A stretch of DNA of 47,661 nucleotides from a virus: the IMG/VR virus record IMGVR_UViG_3300031525_000014, positions 1 to 47,661 of that record; one strand, given 5' to 3'. The notes under the pieces were generated by a model. That model had not been told where the DNA came from, did no database searches, and saw only the letters and a program-made list of their open reading frames with translations. A program made the position numbers and the translations under genes. Positions within the stretch are counted from its first letter, which is position 1, and each line of letters begins with the position of its first letter. Positions 32,849 through 40,581 of the stretch are shown in pieces.

Positions 32849-33680
32849 GGAGCCTCCGCAGGACCTCGGCGGCGGCCCACCAAGCAAGCACACCGCCCAC
32901 GCGGCCCCCGCCGGTCGCGACCACGATACCGGGCGACGCCTCTCGCACGGTGGGCTCGGGCAGGACAGGGCGCATCCCCCAGATTGAACCACGATCCTCA
33001 AGCGTGCCCACAGCTTCTTGGAGCGGACCCAACGCCCGCACGCGCATTTTCTCTGTGTAGTCGTGCGCGCGCGATGGATCGCGCTCCAAAGTCTCGCCAA
33101 GCCGCACGACACCCAACCCCCACGAACGCGCCGCGTAGGCAAAGTACGACGTCACCGGGACCAGCATCGTCCGTGCGGGCGTTCGCTCCGCCTTGAACAA
33201 GAGACCGCGCCCGCCGAGCGCCTCGACGCCCACGAGGGCAAGCCCGCTTGCGTTCAGAATCTGGTCCGTCCAGACGCCCGCGGCGAGCACAACAAGCCCG
33301 CCCTCGACAACGTCGCCCCCCTGGAGGTGTACGCGGCCGCGCTCGACGCGCGTGACCTTCCCCGCAGCCCGCTCTGCGTAGAGCGCCAAAACGTCCTCGG
33401 GCCAGAACGTCGCCCAGTCCAACCGTGCCTTGCGTCCGACGACATCGGCACCGTCGAAGTCAAAAACAGCCCCGTGTTGCCGTCCGAGCGACTCGGCTGC
33501 GCGCGCTCGCTCGGCCCAAAGGCCCTTGTACCAAGAGCGCGCGTAATAGCCGCTCGCCGCTCGTGAGGCCGCGCTGGGCTCCGCCGAGTCGATCAAGGTA
33601 ACAGACGCGCCTGCGTCGGCCGCGACCCGCGCGATAGCGGTCCCCCAGAAGCCGCCGCCCACCACGACGAGGTCCTTCAA
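32841..33680 (-). CDS. FAD-dependent DAO-family oxidoreductase of the DNA hypermodification operon
   Basis: A 279-residue protein with an N-terminal Rossmann FAD site (LVVVGGGFWGTAIARVAADAG, then the ribose-binding acid in TLIDSAE). It has the DAO-family middle GLVVLAAGVWTD and a C-terminal FAD contact GIVVATGGGRVGGV. In phage thymidine-hypermodification loci a flavin-dependent lyase or oxidase acts on the amino-acid-modified base. Its neighbour at 33677 is a candidate amino-acid:DNA transferase. The start is TTG 33680, overlapping the upstream stop (TTGA). General amino-acid oxidase activity remains possible. Confidence 0.8.
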   Translation of the reverse strand: MKDLVVVGGGFWGTAIARVAADAGASVTLIDSAEPSAASRAASGYYARSWYKGLWAERARAAESLGRQHGAVFDFDGADVVGRKARLDWATFWPEDVLALYAERAAGKVTRVERGRVHLQGGDVVEGGLVVLAAGVWTDQILNASGLALVGVEALGGRGLLFKAERTPARTMLVPVTSYFAYAARSWGLGVVRLGETLERDPSRAHDYTEKMRVRALGPLQEAVGTLEDRGSIWGMRPVLPEPTVREASPGIVVATGGGRVGGVLAWWAAAEVLRRLRG

Positions 33681-34570
33681 AGCCCCACCAGCCTTCCGGT
33701 GTCCCGATAGACCGACTTCAGCACGGGCCGGACGCCAGACCAGCCCATCGCCTCGCCGCGGTAACGGGCGGGGAACGAAGCGGCGCGCGCAGCCCACCAT
33801 ACGGGGCCCAGGTTGTCGCGTACCAGCGTCTCTTGCTGTTCGTCGATGTCCTTGCCCAGGTAGTAATTCCCGCGGCACAGGCTGTTGTAATCGCACAACG
33901 CGGTCTCAAGCTGATCGAGCGCGTTGAGCCCCGCGCCGCCGTCTTGGGCGCGCTTGAGCAAGTCGTGCTGGCGCTGCGGGTCGCAGCACTCCTGCCAGGT
34001 CATGCCCGTGAGCCGCACCATCCCGGGGATCGGCCCCGCGGTCTCGCCCAACTTTGAGCCGATGTCGGGCGCCGTGATGGGCAGCCCGTGAACCGACTTC
34101 AACAAGTCGGCCCACTTGTAGCTCGCCCAAGGTCCCGCGTTCGGTACCGCCTCCAGCGCCGTCCGGACCTTCACCCAGCCCTCTTCCGGCGAGCCGCCCC
34201 GGGCGAGACCCGAGACCCAACCGTCGAGCGTCGCGGTGCCCACGGCTTCGAGTACCCCGTTGAGGAACGCCGCGGCTTTGGCTCGGCCAGCGTCGCCCCG
34301 GACGCCTCGACGCTCGATGCCGGTGGGCAACACCGGAAGCCGCGCAGGATCTATGGGCTCCGGAACGGGGTACACGAGCCCGACTTTTGCGGCGCTTCCG
34401 AGCGAGTACCAGGCCAAGTACAGGAGCGTCCGCCAAAGGCGGTCGGACTCCGGAAGATGCTGGTAGACGCGCGCCAACACGGGGTACGTCGGGTCCAGGT
34501 CACCCGACTCGACCTGCCCGCGGGAGAACCGGCAAAAGTCTCGGAACGAGTCGCGCCCGTGCAGCGTCAT
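33677..34570 (-). CDS. Amino-acid:DNA transferase-like (aGPT-PPlase clade)
   Basis: A 297-residue protein resembling alpha-glutamyl/putrescinyl-thymine pyrophosphorylase-type transferases. Residues 45-70 are aromatic-rich (LYLAWYSLGSAAK). There is an ERRGVRG segment at 86-92, a glycosylase-like helix-turn-helix NAGPWASYKWADLL at 144-157, and LCDYNSLCRGNYYLGKDID at 225-243, which I associate with this clade. Family members attach an amino acid to phosphorylated or pyrophosphorylated hydroxymethyl bases in DNA. ATG 34570 overlaps the acetyltransferase stop. Confidence depends on recalled motifs plus neighbours. Confidence 0.72.
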   Translation of the reverse strand: MTLHGRDSFRDFCRFSRGQVESGDLDPTYPVLARVYQHLPESDRLWRTLLYLAWYSLGSAAKVGLVYPVPEPIDPARLPVLPTGIERRGVRGDAGRAKAAAFLNGVLEAVGTATLDGWVSGLARGGSPEEGWVKVRTALEAVPNAGPWASYKWADLLKSVHGLPITAPDIGSKLGETAGPIPGMVRLTGMTWQECCDPQRQHDLLKRAQDGGAGLNALDQLETALCDYNSLCRGNYYLGKDIDEQQETLVRDNLGPVWWAARAASFPARYRGEAMGWSGVRPVLKSVYRDTGRLVGL

Positions 34571-35007
34571 GGGAACAGGTAGCAGCACAGGGCTCGGCGC
34601 TGATCGCTCTTGGCTCGCGCGCGCCCCATCAAGACGCCCCCGAGGCTGACGTAGAACGCGTTGCTCGCTAGGTTGGTGGCGTCGGTCTTGAGTTCAAGAG
34701 GTCGAGGCATAGAACCCACCAAGGCACGCGCGAACCCTTGACGCCGCGCCGCGGGCAGGACTCCAATCTCGCCCAGGACCGCGACGCCGTCGCGCGCCCG
34801 GACTCTGTAATGGGCGAACGCCGCACCCTCGACACCCACCCAGTGCTCGCGTGCGACCTTGTGGGGCGTCGACGTGCGCGCTTTCTGATAAACGTACCAG
34901 GCGCGCGCCCCCACGACGAACCAGGACCCGATGTCCGCCTCGACCGAGGTCCAGACACGCTTGAGCCACTCGGTGTCGGTGGGCTCGAGCCCACGAACAA
35001 CCGTCAC
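34567..35007 (-). CDS. GNAT acetyltransferase of the hypermodification operon
   Basis: A 146-residue GNAT. The acetyl-CoA motif A reads LGEIGVLPAARRQGFARALV and motif B reads TNLASNAFYVSLGGVLMGRA, the canonical order. In known phage loci an acetyltransferase can acetylate the amine left on the modified base; the flanking transferase and TET-like genes suggest that role here. GTG 35007 overlaps the upstream stop, and the end overlaps the next ATG. Another substrate is possible. Confidence 0.82.
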   Translation of the reverse strand: MTVVRGLEPTDTEWLKRVWTSVEADIGSWFVVGARAWYVYQKARTSTPHKVAREHWVGVEGAAFAHYRVRARDGVAVLGEIGVLPAARRQGFARALVGSMPRPLELKTDATNLASNAFYVSLGGVLMGRARAKSDQRRALCCYLFP

Positions 35008-35957
35008 GCGTCAGACTCCTCTGGCTCAACAACCTGGGGCTCGTCCTCCTCGTCCTCTTCGAGCGGCCCGCCGAGGGCCCCACGGAGGTTCTTCGCGCGC
35101 TCCCGCTCCTCCGCAGGGCTCAGGCAATCGAGCATGCCAGTGCGGAAGTAGAAAACTACCGAAATCCGCTCGTGGCCCCCGTGGTCTGGGTCGCCCGCGG
35201 GGCCGACGGCGCCGTGTATGGGCGTGTTGCCGTGGACCTCGTGCGGGTCGAACGCGATGACGTCACGGTCCTGGAGATCCACCGCGACGCCGAAGCGCGG
35301 GAATACCAATTCGCCCCCGCGATAGCTACCCTGACGCAAGACGCTGATGATGCCGAACCCCTCGGGTAGGTCGCCTGCGTCGCGATGGCAACCGCCAGCG
35401 AAGGTGTTGTTGACCGTGAGGGTCGTGAAGGGCGTGCCGGGGACCACGTACGCCGGGTGCGTCTTGGCGGCCGCCACCATTTGAGCCGCGTACCGGTCCG
35501 GCGCGACCGACTCGAACACCCGCGCGACCTGCTGGACGTATGGAAAGCACGCGGCCCACTCTTCCGGCCGCTCCATCGAGGCCGCGCAGGCCCGACAGTA
35601 CGGGATGCGCGCGTAGCGGTCCGACGAGCCTACGACGGCCGACGCTACAGGTTGACCACCAATGTTCGTGCGAGAAAGCTGGCCCGACGCCAAGACACGC
35701 TTGTTGCGACCAGAGGCGCCGAAGTGCCCACGGTTGTTGGTCTTGCGGTTGCGAAGCCAGTGAAGGAACGGGTAAGCGGCGTCCGCGGCCTCGCGGTTCA
35801 CGGCGGCGCGCCGGAGCGTCAACAGGCGCTCGCCTGACGGCTTGTAGACCGTGCAGTCGCCCTCGGCCTTCAGGACGATGTCCTGGGGCAGCATCCGGCG
35901 CCCCAGCATGGCCTCAACCTCTGCTGCGGGCCGCTGCCCTCTGAGCTGTACGATCAC
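35004..35957 (-). CDS. TET/JBP-family 2-oxoglutarate DNA dioxygenase
   Basis: A 317-residue dioxygenase of the TET/JBP type. The core reads FTTLTVNNTFAGGCHRDAGD, then GGELVFPRFGVAVDLQDRD, then VIAFDPHEVHGNTP, closely following the JBP/TET pattern. The Fe(II) ligands His191, Asp193 and His242 and the 2-oxoglutarate-binding Arg264 are all in place. Relatives hydroxylate methyl groups on thymine or 5-methylcytosine in DNA. An acidic tail follows. GTG 35957 overlaps the ParB-like stop. The substrate base is not determined by sequence. Confidence 0.88.
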   Translation of the reverse strand: MIVQLRGQRPAAEVEAMLGRRMLPQDIVLKAEGDCTVYKPSGERLLTLRRAAVNREAADAAYPFLHWLRNRKTNNRGHFGASGRNKRVLASGQLSRTNIGGQPVASAVVGSSDRYARIPYCRACAASMERPEEWAACFPYVQQVARVFESVAPDRYAAQMVAAAKTHPAYVVPGTPFTTLTVNNTFAGGCHRDAGDLPEGFGIISVLRQGSYRGGELVFPRFGVAVDLQDRDVIAFDPHEVHGNTPIHGAVGPAGDPDHGGHERISVVFYFRTGMLDCLSPAEERERAKNLRGALGGPLEEDEEDEPQVVEPEESDA

Positions 35958-36697
35958 GCTTCCCCGGGGAGCCCCGCGACAGCCTGCGCAACCGCGGCCA
36001 ACACGGCCTCCGTGACGTTCGGCGTACCCCAGGCGGCGTTGAGCCGCTGGCATTCCGCCAAGAACTTCGGCTGCGTCGTCGAATCCAGGTAGAGCTGCAC
36101 CATGCGAGTCTGCGCCACCCCCGCGTCAGGCGTGTCGCTACCCTGGTGGAGGTTCTGCCTCGGCTCGTCTTGCTCGCCCAGCGCAGGGTTTTCACCGTCA
36201 CCGACGGTCGACACCTCCATGGGCGCGACCGCCAGCATCTTCATCAGCTCCTCCTCACCGAAGCCGAGGTCGATCGCGCTCAGGGCCTCGCCCCCTTGGT
36301 CAAGGCCGCGCAGCAAGTCCTCCAGCTTCGTCGGGTCCCACTGGCCACGCTTCTGGTTCATCTTGACCGTGAGCTTCTTGGCCTCGGCCTCGGTCAAGCC
36401 GTTCAGGAAGACCATCGGACCGGACTTCAGCCCCAACTCGGTCGCGGCAGCCCAACGGTGCTCCCCGTCTACAATCAGGTCACGCTTCGCCCCGGTCTCG
36501 TCCGTCCCCCAGACAAGCAGCGCCTGGGACGCGAGCCAGCCGTCCTCGAGCAGGCCGTGCTTCAGGCTCTCGGCCTGGGCGGGCGTCATGACGTTCGGAT
36601 TGTACCCGTTGGGCTTGACGCTCTTGAGGGGTCGCATCACGACCTCGCCCACGACCCGGGCCTTCTTCTCCACCGCGGGCTCTTGCTCGACGCTCAT
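35954..36697 (-). CDS. ParB-like protein heading the hypermodification operon
   Basis: A 247-residue protein with an N-terminal ParB/sulfiredoxin-type domain: PLKSVKPNGYNPNVMTPAQAESLKHGLLEDGW, LLVWG and LIVDGEHRWAAATELG with the GEHR motif. The rest is helical (FGEEELMKML, AECQRLNAAWG). ParB-like proteins accompany several phage base-modification systems, as nuclease or DNA-binding partners. ATG 36697 is downstream of a promoter that overlaps the solo omega-RNA-like element. It is not a partition protein with visible partners here. Confidence 0.8.
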   Translation of the reverse strand: MSVEQEPAVEKKARVVGEVVMRPLKSVKPNGYNPNVMTPAQAESLKHGLLEDGWLASQALLVWGTDETGAKRDLIVDGEHRWAAATELGLKSGPMVFLNGLTEAEAKKLTVKMNQKRGQWDPTKLEDLLRGLDQGGEALSAIDLGFGEEELMKMLAVAPMEVSTVGDGENPALGEQDEPRQNLHQGSDTPDAGVAQTRMVQLYLDSTTQPKFLAECQRLNAAWGTPNVTEAVLAAVAQAVAGLPGEA

Positions 36698-36703
36698 GCC
36701 CGC

Positions 36704-36732
36704 ACTGTCTCAGAGACGTCTCAAACTTGCAA
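36704..36732 (-). promoter_or_regulatory. Promoter of the hypermodification operon with a palindromic spacer
   Basis: -35 TTGCAA (36727-36732), a 17-base spacer and -10-like GACAGT (36704-36709), then 6 bases to the ATG. The spacer contains the palindrome GAGACGTCTC (36713-36722), a possible operator. The -35 overlaps the expected first guide bases of the solo omega-RNA-like element. Confidence 0.5.
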
Positions 36733-36824
36733 CGTTCTCCGGGGGGTTCAGCAAGCTGATACCCGGTTCGGTTCCTGCCCAACCAGAGGTTTCGTACCAC
36801 GCTTACGCGCAGCACCAGAGCCGC
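36733..36824 (-). ncRNA. Solo omega-RNA-like element, no tnpB
   Basis: About 92 bases share the tnpB right-end core with copies A and B but lack a TnpB coding frame. Hairpin 1 (GCGC-GTAA-GCGT, 36799-36810) and hairpin 2 (TCAG-CTTG-CTGA, 36748-36759) use sequences different from those in copies A and B while keeping the fold, as expected for a structured RNA. The 3' end is GGAGAACG. The predicted guide would cover the promoter at 36704-36732. Confidence 0.62.
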
Positions 36825-36994
36825 CCCGGTACCGCCGCCCTGGCTTCCGCCTCTGTATTGAATACCCAGGCGAACTCAACCAACGGCGTGAACGAACGCG
36901 CGGCCGTGAGATCGCTGTTGCGTAGGTAGTAGTAGTACCCTGGCTTCTGTTCCGGACGACCTAGTTCACCCGCTCTGTATCGGACGACCCACAC
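36803..36994 (-). CDS. Small 63-residue protein ending inside the omega-RNA-like element
   Basis: From GTG 36994, right after the lipoprotein stop. The product WVVRYRAGELGRPEQKPGYY, then FAWVFNTEAEARAA, is a beta-alpha pattern seen in small phage proteins of unknown role. The last seven residues (RLWCCA and stop) are encoded by the omega-RNA-like element, so the gene's original C-terminus may have been replaced. Confidence 0.55.
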   Translation of the reverse strand: MWVVRYRAGELGRPEQKPGYYYYLRNSDLTAARSFTPLVEFAWVFNTEAEARAAVPGRLWCCA

Positions 36995-37002
36995 GGGGGC
37001 GG

Positions 37003-37758
37003 CTACTTGGAGCAGAGCGCGGGCGAGAACAACTTCCCCGGCCACTGCACGGCGAAGCCCGCTCGGGCGTCTCGGACACGCGCCTCGGCCGCGACGATGT
37101 CGTCGCCCGCTTCCTTGACCTCGTAGAGGTTGACGACGCCGAAGCGCGCGCCGTTCGCCCGGATGTGCGCGAGCCGGGCCTGCTGATACCGGAGGTTCGC
37201 GAGGGCGTCGCAAGTCGCACGCGCGTCGTTCGCGATATGCTCGGCCGTCCTTCGGACCATGCAAGCCCGGTCGGGTCGGCACGCCCGCTCCTCCACCAGG
37301 AGCTTCTCGTAAGCGTTGAGCGCCATCGAGAGCTTCACGTCGTCCGGCGGGGCCTCGTCGCACGTGTCCTTGAACGCGCTCCTCGCCAGGGTGAACCGCT
37401 CACGCGCGTCCGCTAGATCCCGCTCGCGCGACTCGATGTCGCCGAAGAACGGGTCGATGCGCGTGACGATCTCGACCGACGCCAGCTTGGCCTCAAGCGC
37501 CTTTCGGGCCTTCAGGCACTGCATCGCCTGCTGCCCGTCCGCCACGCCCTTGGCCGCCATCGCGAGGGCCTGCTGGTTGCGCGCGGCCTGTTCGTCACGC
37601 ATCCGCTGGAAGTTGGCCTCCCGGGCCTGCGCCCGGGCCTCGGGACTCGGGCCGGTTGTGTGCGGTGCGGGGTTGCGCTGCCCAACCGTGATACCGCCGA
37701 AGTCGCAACCTGCGCACGCGAGCAAAACGAAGAAGAGACCTAGCTGTAGCGGTTTCAT
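37003..37758 (-). CDS. Lipoprotein with coiled-coil body
   Basis: A 251-residue lipoprotein. The signal is LQLGLFFVLLACAGC with Cys at the lipobox, then a Pro-rich spacer and a long helical region with many Arg, Glu and Ala and several Cys (paired Cys near 80, 132, 159). A membrane-anchored protein is predicted; the function is unknown. ATG overlaps the preceding stop (TGATG). Coupled to the gene upstream. Confidence 0.7.
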   Translation of the reverse strand: MKPLQLGLFFVLLACAGCDFGGITVGQRNPAPHTTGPSPEARAQAREANFQRMRDEQAARNQQALAMAAKGVADGQQAMQCLKARKALEAKLASVEIVTRIDPFFGDIESRERDLADARERFTLARSAFKDTCDEAPPDDVKLSMALNAYEKLLVEERACRPDRACMVRRTAEHIANDARATCDALANLRYQQARLAHIRANGARFGVVNLYEVKEAGDDIVAAEARVRDARAGFAVQWPGKLFSPALCSK

Positions 37759-38222
37759 CAGACGGTTCCTTTGTTGGTCGTGACCTTGCGGCGCTGCTGC
37801 ACCGGGCGCACGGGTTTCGGGTAAGTCATTGACGAGCCGTCCGCGAACCTATCGCGAGCCGTCTTTGACGGGGTCTGCGAGGGTCGCGCCCAGGAGAACG
37901 CCTGGAACAGCACGGACCAGACGTCGTGGTAAACGTCGGCTCGTGCGTGCCCTTGCTTCGAAGCGACTGCGTTCTTGAAGTTGTCGTACTTGAGCCCCTC
38001 GAGCAGGAACCGCCCGACGAAGGCCGCGAGCGCGTCCCGCTTGACGACGACCCGGAACGGGTAGTCAGTCACGGCCGACGTCAGGACCTTCGAGGTTTCG
38101 AGCCCCGCGCGCCGCAACGCCAGGAGGTCCTCCCGGACGCGGGACCGGACCAACAGCTCATCCGCCGCCGCGGGCTGCTTGGAGACGACAGAGAAGACAC
38201 CAATGGGCAAAAAAATCCACAC
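37758..38222 (-). CDS. Conserved phage protein (WIF...YDNFK family pattern)
   Basis: A 154-residue protein from GTG 38222, which begins directly at WIFLPIGVFSVV, the usual N-terminus of this group. Other marks are LLVRSRVREDLLAL, DYPFRVVVKRDALAAF and GLKYDNFKNAV, then ADVYHDVWSVLFQA. Function unknown. Longer frames upstream add a hydrophobic segment but lack a ribosome-binding site. Confidence 0.65.
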   Translation of the reverse strand: MWIFLPIGVFSVVSKQPAAADELLVRSRVREDLLALRRAGLETSKVLTSAVTDYPFRVVVKRDALAAFVGRFLLEGLKYDNFKNAVASKQGHARADVYHDVWSVLFQAFSWARPSQTPSKTARDRFADGSSMTYPKPVRPVQQRRKVTTNKGTV

Positions 38223-38320
38223 GACGATGCTCAACCTTTCACGTAGCCCCTGGTGCCTCCCAATCAGCCGCGCGAGCCACCCCAGCGTGAACGCCATCCG
38301 CGGTGAGAGGCGCGGCCATG

Positions 38321-38527
38321 TCAGGCGTACCCCGCGTACCGATCCTCGCGGTCGCTGTCCCCGTCGCACTCGCGGCACAGGCCCACCTCCGGCGCCTCGG
38401 AGGCCGTCTCGCGCGTGCCATCGACGAGCACGAATCCGCGCGTGACGGCCTTGCGGCGGGGGTGCCGCACGCAATGTCTACGGTCCGCCTTGCCGCGCGC
38501 GGCCTCGCTCTCCGTGACGCGGATCAC
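38321..38527 (-). CDS. Small Cys/His protein
   Basis: A 68-residue protein with HCVRH and CREC elements that could bind one zinc ion, between charged segments. GTG overlaps the upstream stop. Function unknown. About 98 bases follow before the next start, with nothing I can identify. Confidence 0.55.
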   Translation of the reverse strand: MIRVTESEAARGKADRRHCVRHPRRKAVTRGFVLVDGTRETASEAPEVGLCRECDGDSDREDRYAGYA

Positions 38528-38841
38528 GAGAACACCTTGCCGTCTACGACGTAGACGGCCTCCGGCTCGACGCCGGGCGGCGCCGCCCCGTCCGGGACGT
38601 AGACCCAGACATCAATGGCTGGGTCTAGATACGCGAGGACCAGGCCCGTTCCGTGGATCTCGTTGAGGGATGCCTCGACGAGATCCTGACTTGGATCTCC
38701 CGCCAGGACGGCGGCGTCCTCGCCTCTCATGACGATTCCGCAGGAATCGCCGATGGCCTCCTCCCGGAGGCGCTGATCTGCTGCGGAGCGCGGCTCCGCG
38801 TCGTGGGACGCGACCCACGCGAGCGCTTGGCGGTTCGTCAC
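38524..38841 (-). CDS. Hypothetical 105-residue protein
   Basis: A beta-rich small protein (GTGLVLAYLDPAIDVWVYVP, AVYVVDGKVFS). GTG 38841 overlaps the upstream stop. Part of a coupled chain from 39525 to 38321. No family recognised. Confidence 0.55.
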   Translation of the reverse strand: MTNRQALAWVASHDAEPRSAADQRLREEAIGDSCGIVMRGEDAAVLAGDPSQDLVEASLNEIHGTGLVLAYLDPAIDVWVYVPDGAAPPGVEPEAVYVVDGKVFS

Positions 38842-39212
38842 GATGTCACCTCCGTGAGAGCAGCGAGAGCCGCTCTCTTGTCTTTTCTCGTAGTCCCCAC
38901 GTGTTCCCACATGCCGGAGCCCTCCACTCCGTCGTCGTGGGACAACCGACGGACCCAGCCGTCCATGCGCTCCGTGAGCGGCTGCCCGAGCCGGCGCGCG
39001 CGCTCCTCACGAGGCAGCGAGAGCCACGCCGCGAGCAGCGCCGTGCGAAGCACCCGGCCCTCCCCAGGGGGGCCAGCGTACCGCTCGCTGAGGTAGCAGC
39101 GAGGGTCACCGCAGTCGCCGCGGTCGATGCCGCAGGCCATGCATTCGTTGCTCTTCGCGATGCACGCGCTATGCGCGGGCATCCCATCGACGGTGGTGTC
39201 CGGGTCGATCAT
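38838..39212 (-). CDS. Cys-rich hypothetical protein
   Basis: A 124-residue protein. The N-terminal part has a Cys cluster (NECMACGIDRGDCGDPRC) suited to zinc binding; the rest is helical. Start ATG 39212. A longer TTG-initiated form in the same frame is possible. Confidence 0.55.
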   Translation of the reverse strand: MIDPDTTVDGMPAHSACIAKSNECMACGIDRGDCGDPRCYLSERYAGPPGEGRVLRTALLAAWLSLPREERARRLGQPLTERMDGWVRRLSHDDGVEGSGMWEHVGTTRKDKRAALAALTEVTS

Positions 39213-39279
39213 GATCTTATTCGCTTCCTTCTGCGCCTCGGCGCAGCACAACCGGCTGGGGCGAAACGACGGACCCGCG

Positions 39280-39525
39280 CTAGTCGCGCGCGAAGCTATG
39301 GAGGTCGCCGAGGCGGACAACGATCTTGCGCCCGTCCGCGGTCGTGACGTCGACCAGCGTATCGGGCGACTGGGCGTGGAAGGCGAAAACGTCCGACATC
39401 TCGACCTCGACCTCGGTGTGACCCGCGAGGCTCGTCGCGCCCGCGGCGTCGGTGACGACCTCGCCCCCAAGGAAGCAGCAGTGGATCGAGGTCTCGGTCA
39501 CCAGGTTCGTCGTCTCGTTGCTCAT
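39280..39525 (-). CDS. Hypothetical 81-residue protein
   Basis: First gene of an accessory chain. It is a beta-rich acidic protein (EVVTDAAGATSLAGHTEVEV, VDVTTADGRKIVVRLGDLHS). Its promoter is the AT-rich segment at 39533-39560. No family recognised. Confidence 0.6.
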   Translation of the reverse strand: MSNETTNLVTETSIHCCFLGGEVVTDAAGATSLAGHTEVEVEMSDVFAFHAQSPDTLVDVTTADGRKIVVRLGDLHSFARD

Positions 39526-39532
39526 GTCTAGA

Positions 39533-39560
39533 ACTATAAGACGAGTTAGGCAGAGCGCAA
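39533..39560 (-). promoter_or_regulatory. Sigma70-type promoter with leaderless start
   Basis: -35 TTGCGC (39555-39560), a 16-base spacer and -10 TATAGT (39533-39538), then 7 bases to ATG 39525. It lies in an unusually AT-rich stretch for this GC-rich sequence. Confidence 0.75.
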
Positions 39561-39591
39561 GTGTTAGAAGAGAATTAAGTTCAGGGGACGT

Positions 39592-40104
39592 CTATCTGGG
39601 TTCCCTCCCACACGGCCGCCAGACGACGACGACGCTCGCGAAAAACCCGCTGGCTCGGTACGGCCCCCCGGTCAGGAAGCGAACGCGGCCCCGGATGTAC
39701 CGGACCTCGGCGTGACCGATCACGTCCTCGTGCCACCACGCCAGGTCCGTCGATGCAGGCAGCAGGCCGACGACGAGCGCGCCGCGCGCAGCCTCGTTGC
39801 GAGCCTTCCTCGTCCAGGCGTAGACCTCGCGCCCGTAGGGCGGATTCATGAAGACCCTCTCTCCCGACCAACTCGCCGAGAGCCCGTCCGACGCCTCGTC
39901 GAAGTAGCGCGGACACTTCGCCGTCTGGGTGGTCGCGCAGGGGTCGAGCGTGAAGGCGAACTCCGCGTGAAGCGGGTCGAAGACCTCCGGCGGCGTCTCC
40001 CAATGCCGGCCATTTCCGTTGTACCGCCCATTGTTTTTCGCGCGCGCTCCGCCGAGTACCGCGGGGTTGTCGGTCGCGGCGATAGTTCTGCGGTTCGCAC
40101 TCAT
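39592..40104 (-). CDS. Dam-like adenine-N6 DNA methyltransferase
   Basis: A 170-residue enzyme of the phage Dam family. WETPPEVFDPLHAEFAFTLD, then DPCATTQTAKC (AdoMet region), and the catalytic NPPYG motif in ERVFMNPPYGREVYAW are all present; a VRYIRGRVRFLTG strand follows. It would methylate adenine in a short DNA motif, probably as self-protection or regulation. ATG 40104 overlaps the previous stop. The specificity cannot be read from sequence. Confidence 0.88.
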   Translation of the reverse strand: MSANRRTIAATDNPAVLGGARAKNNGRYNGNGRHWETPPEVFDPLHAEFAFTLDPCATTQTAKCPRYFDEASDGLSASWSGERVFMNPPYGREVYAWTRKARNEAARGALVVGLLPASTDLAWWHEDVIGHAEVRYIRGRVRFLTGGPYRASGFFASVVVVWRPCGREPR

Positions 40105-40541
40105 CAGGGGACGTACTTCCCGGCCGCTCGGCGGCGCAGGACCAGCTCGCCGAACGCGTGCTCGAAGTCCTGCCAGTGCTCGGCGTTGCGCTCGTGGAGC
40201 GCGATGAGGTCGCGCTCGCTGACGTAGGAACCGTCGTCCATCGCGGTGTCCATCCACGCCATCGCGCCCGGGATGTCCTCCTCGGGCGGGTACGGCTTCG
40301 GCTCCGGCGGCGACAAGCGCGGGGGCTCACGCACGGTCGCACCCACGAAGCCCGGGACATCCATGGTCTTGGGCCCCGTCGCGTGCTGCGTGTACTGCTT
40401 GAACCAGAGTCCGCGCCGGGAGCGCGTCAGCGGGTCGTCCGCGCCCTCGTCCAGCTCGATCTCCTTGTGGAACAGCTCGCCCGCCGCCTTGGCGAGCGAC
40501 GCGTCCGTGTAGCCCAGGATCGTCAGCTCTGCGTAGTACAT
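40104..40541 (-). CDS. Hypothetical 145-residue protein
   Basis: Helical N-terminus with AKAAGELFHKEIELDEG, a Pro-rich middle, and a C-terminal helix (LIALHERNAEHWQDFEHAFG). Coupled to the methyltransferase gene and preceded by a start-associated motif. No family recognised. Confidence 0.55.
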   Translation of the reverse strand: MYYAELTILGYTDASLAKAAGELFHKEIELDEGADDPLTRSRRGLWFKQYTQHATGPKTMDVPGFVGATVREPPRLSPPEPKPYPPEEDIPGAMAWMDTAMDDGSYVSERDLIALHERNAEHWQDFEHAFGELVLRRRAAGKYVP

Positions 40542-40556
40542 CTTGAGGCCTCCGCC

Positions 40557-40568
40557 GGTCCCTTACCC
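40557..40568 (-). promoter_or_regulatory. Start-associated motif GGGTAAGGGACC
   Basis: 15 bases before ATG 40541; a GGAGG lies between them. It immediately follows the stop of the preceding minus-strand gene (40582). Confidence 0.6.
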
Positions 40569-40581
40569 CCCGCGGGCCCCG

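Noticed and set aside
35954-36697. ParB-like gene as a plasmid-type partition system
   Set aside because: No ParA and no centromere-like repeats are nearby; its coupling to the TET-like gene favours the base-modification context.
36480-36815. Open frame ending in RNLWLGRNRTG on the minus strand
   Set aside because: It reads the omega-RNA-like core out of the TnpB frame and then runs antiparallel-frame through the ParB-like gene; it is a shadow.
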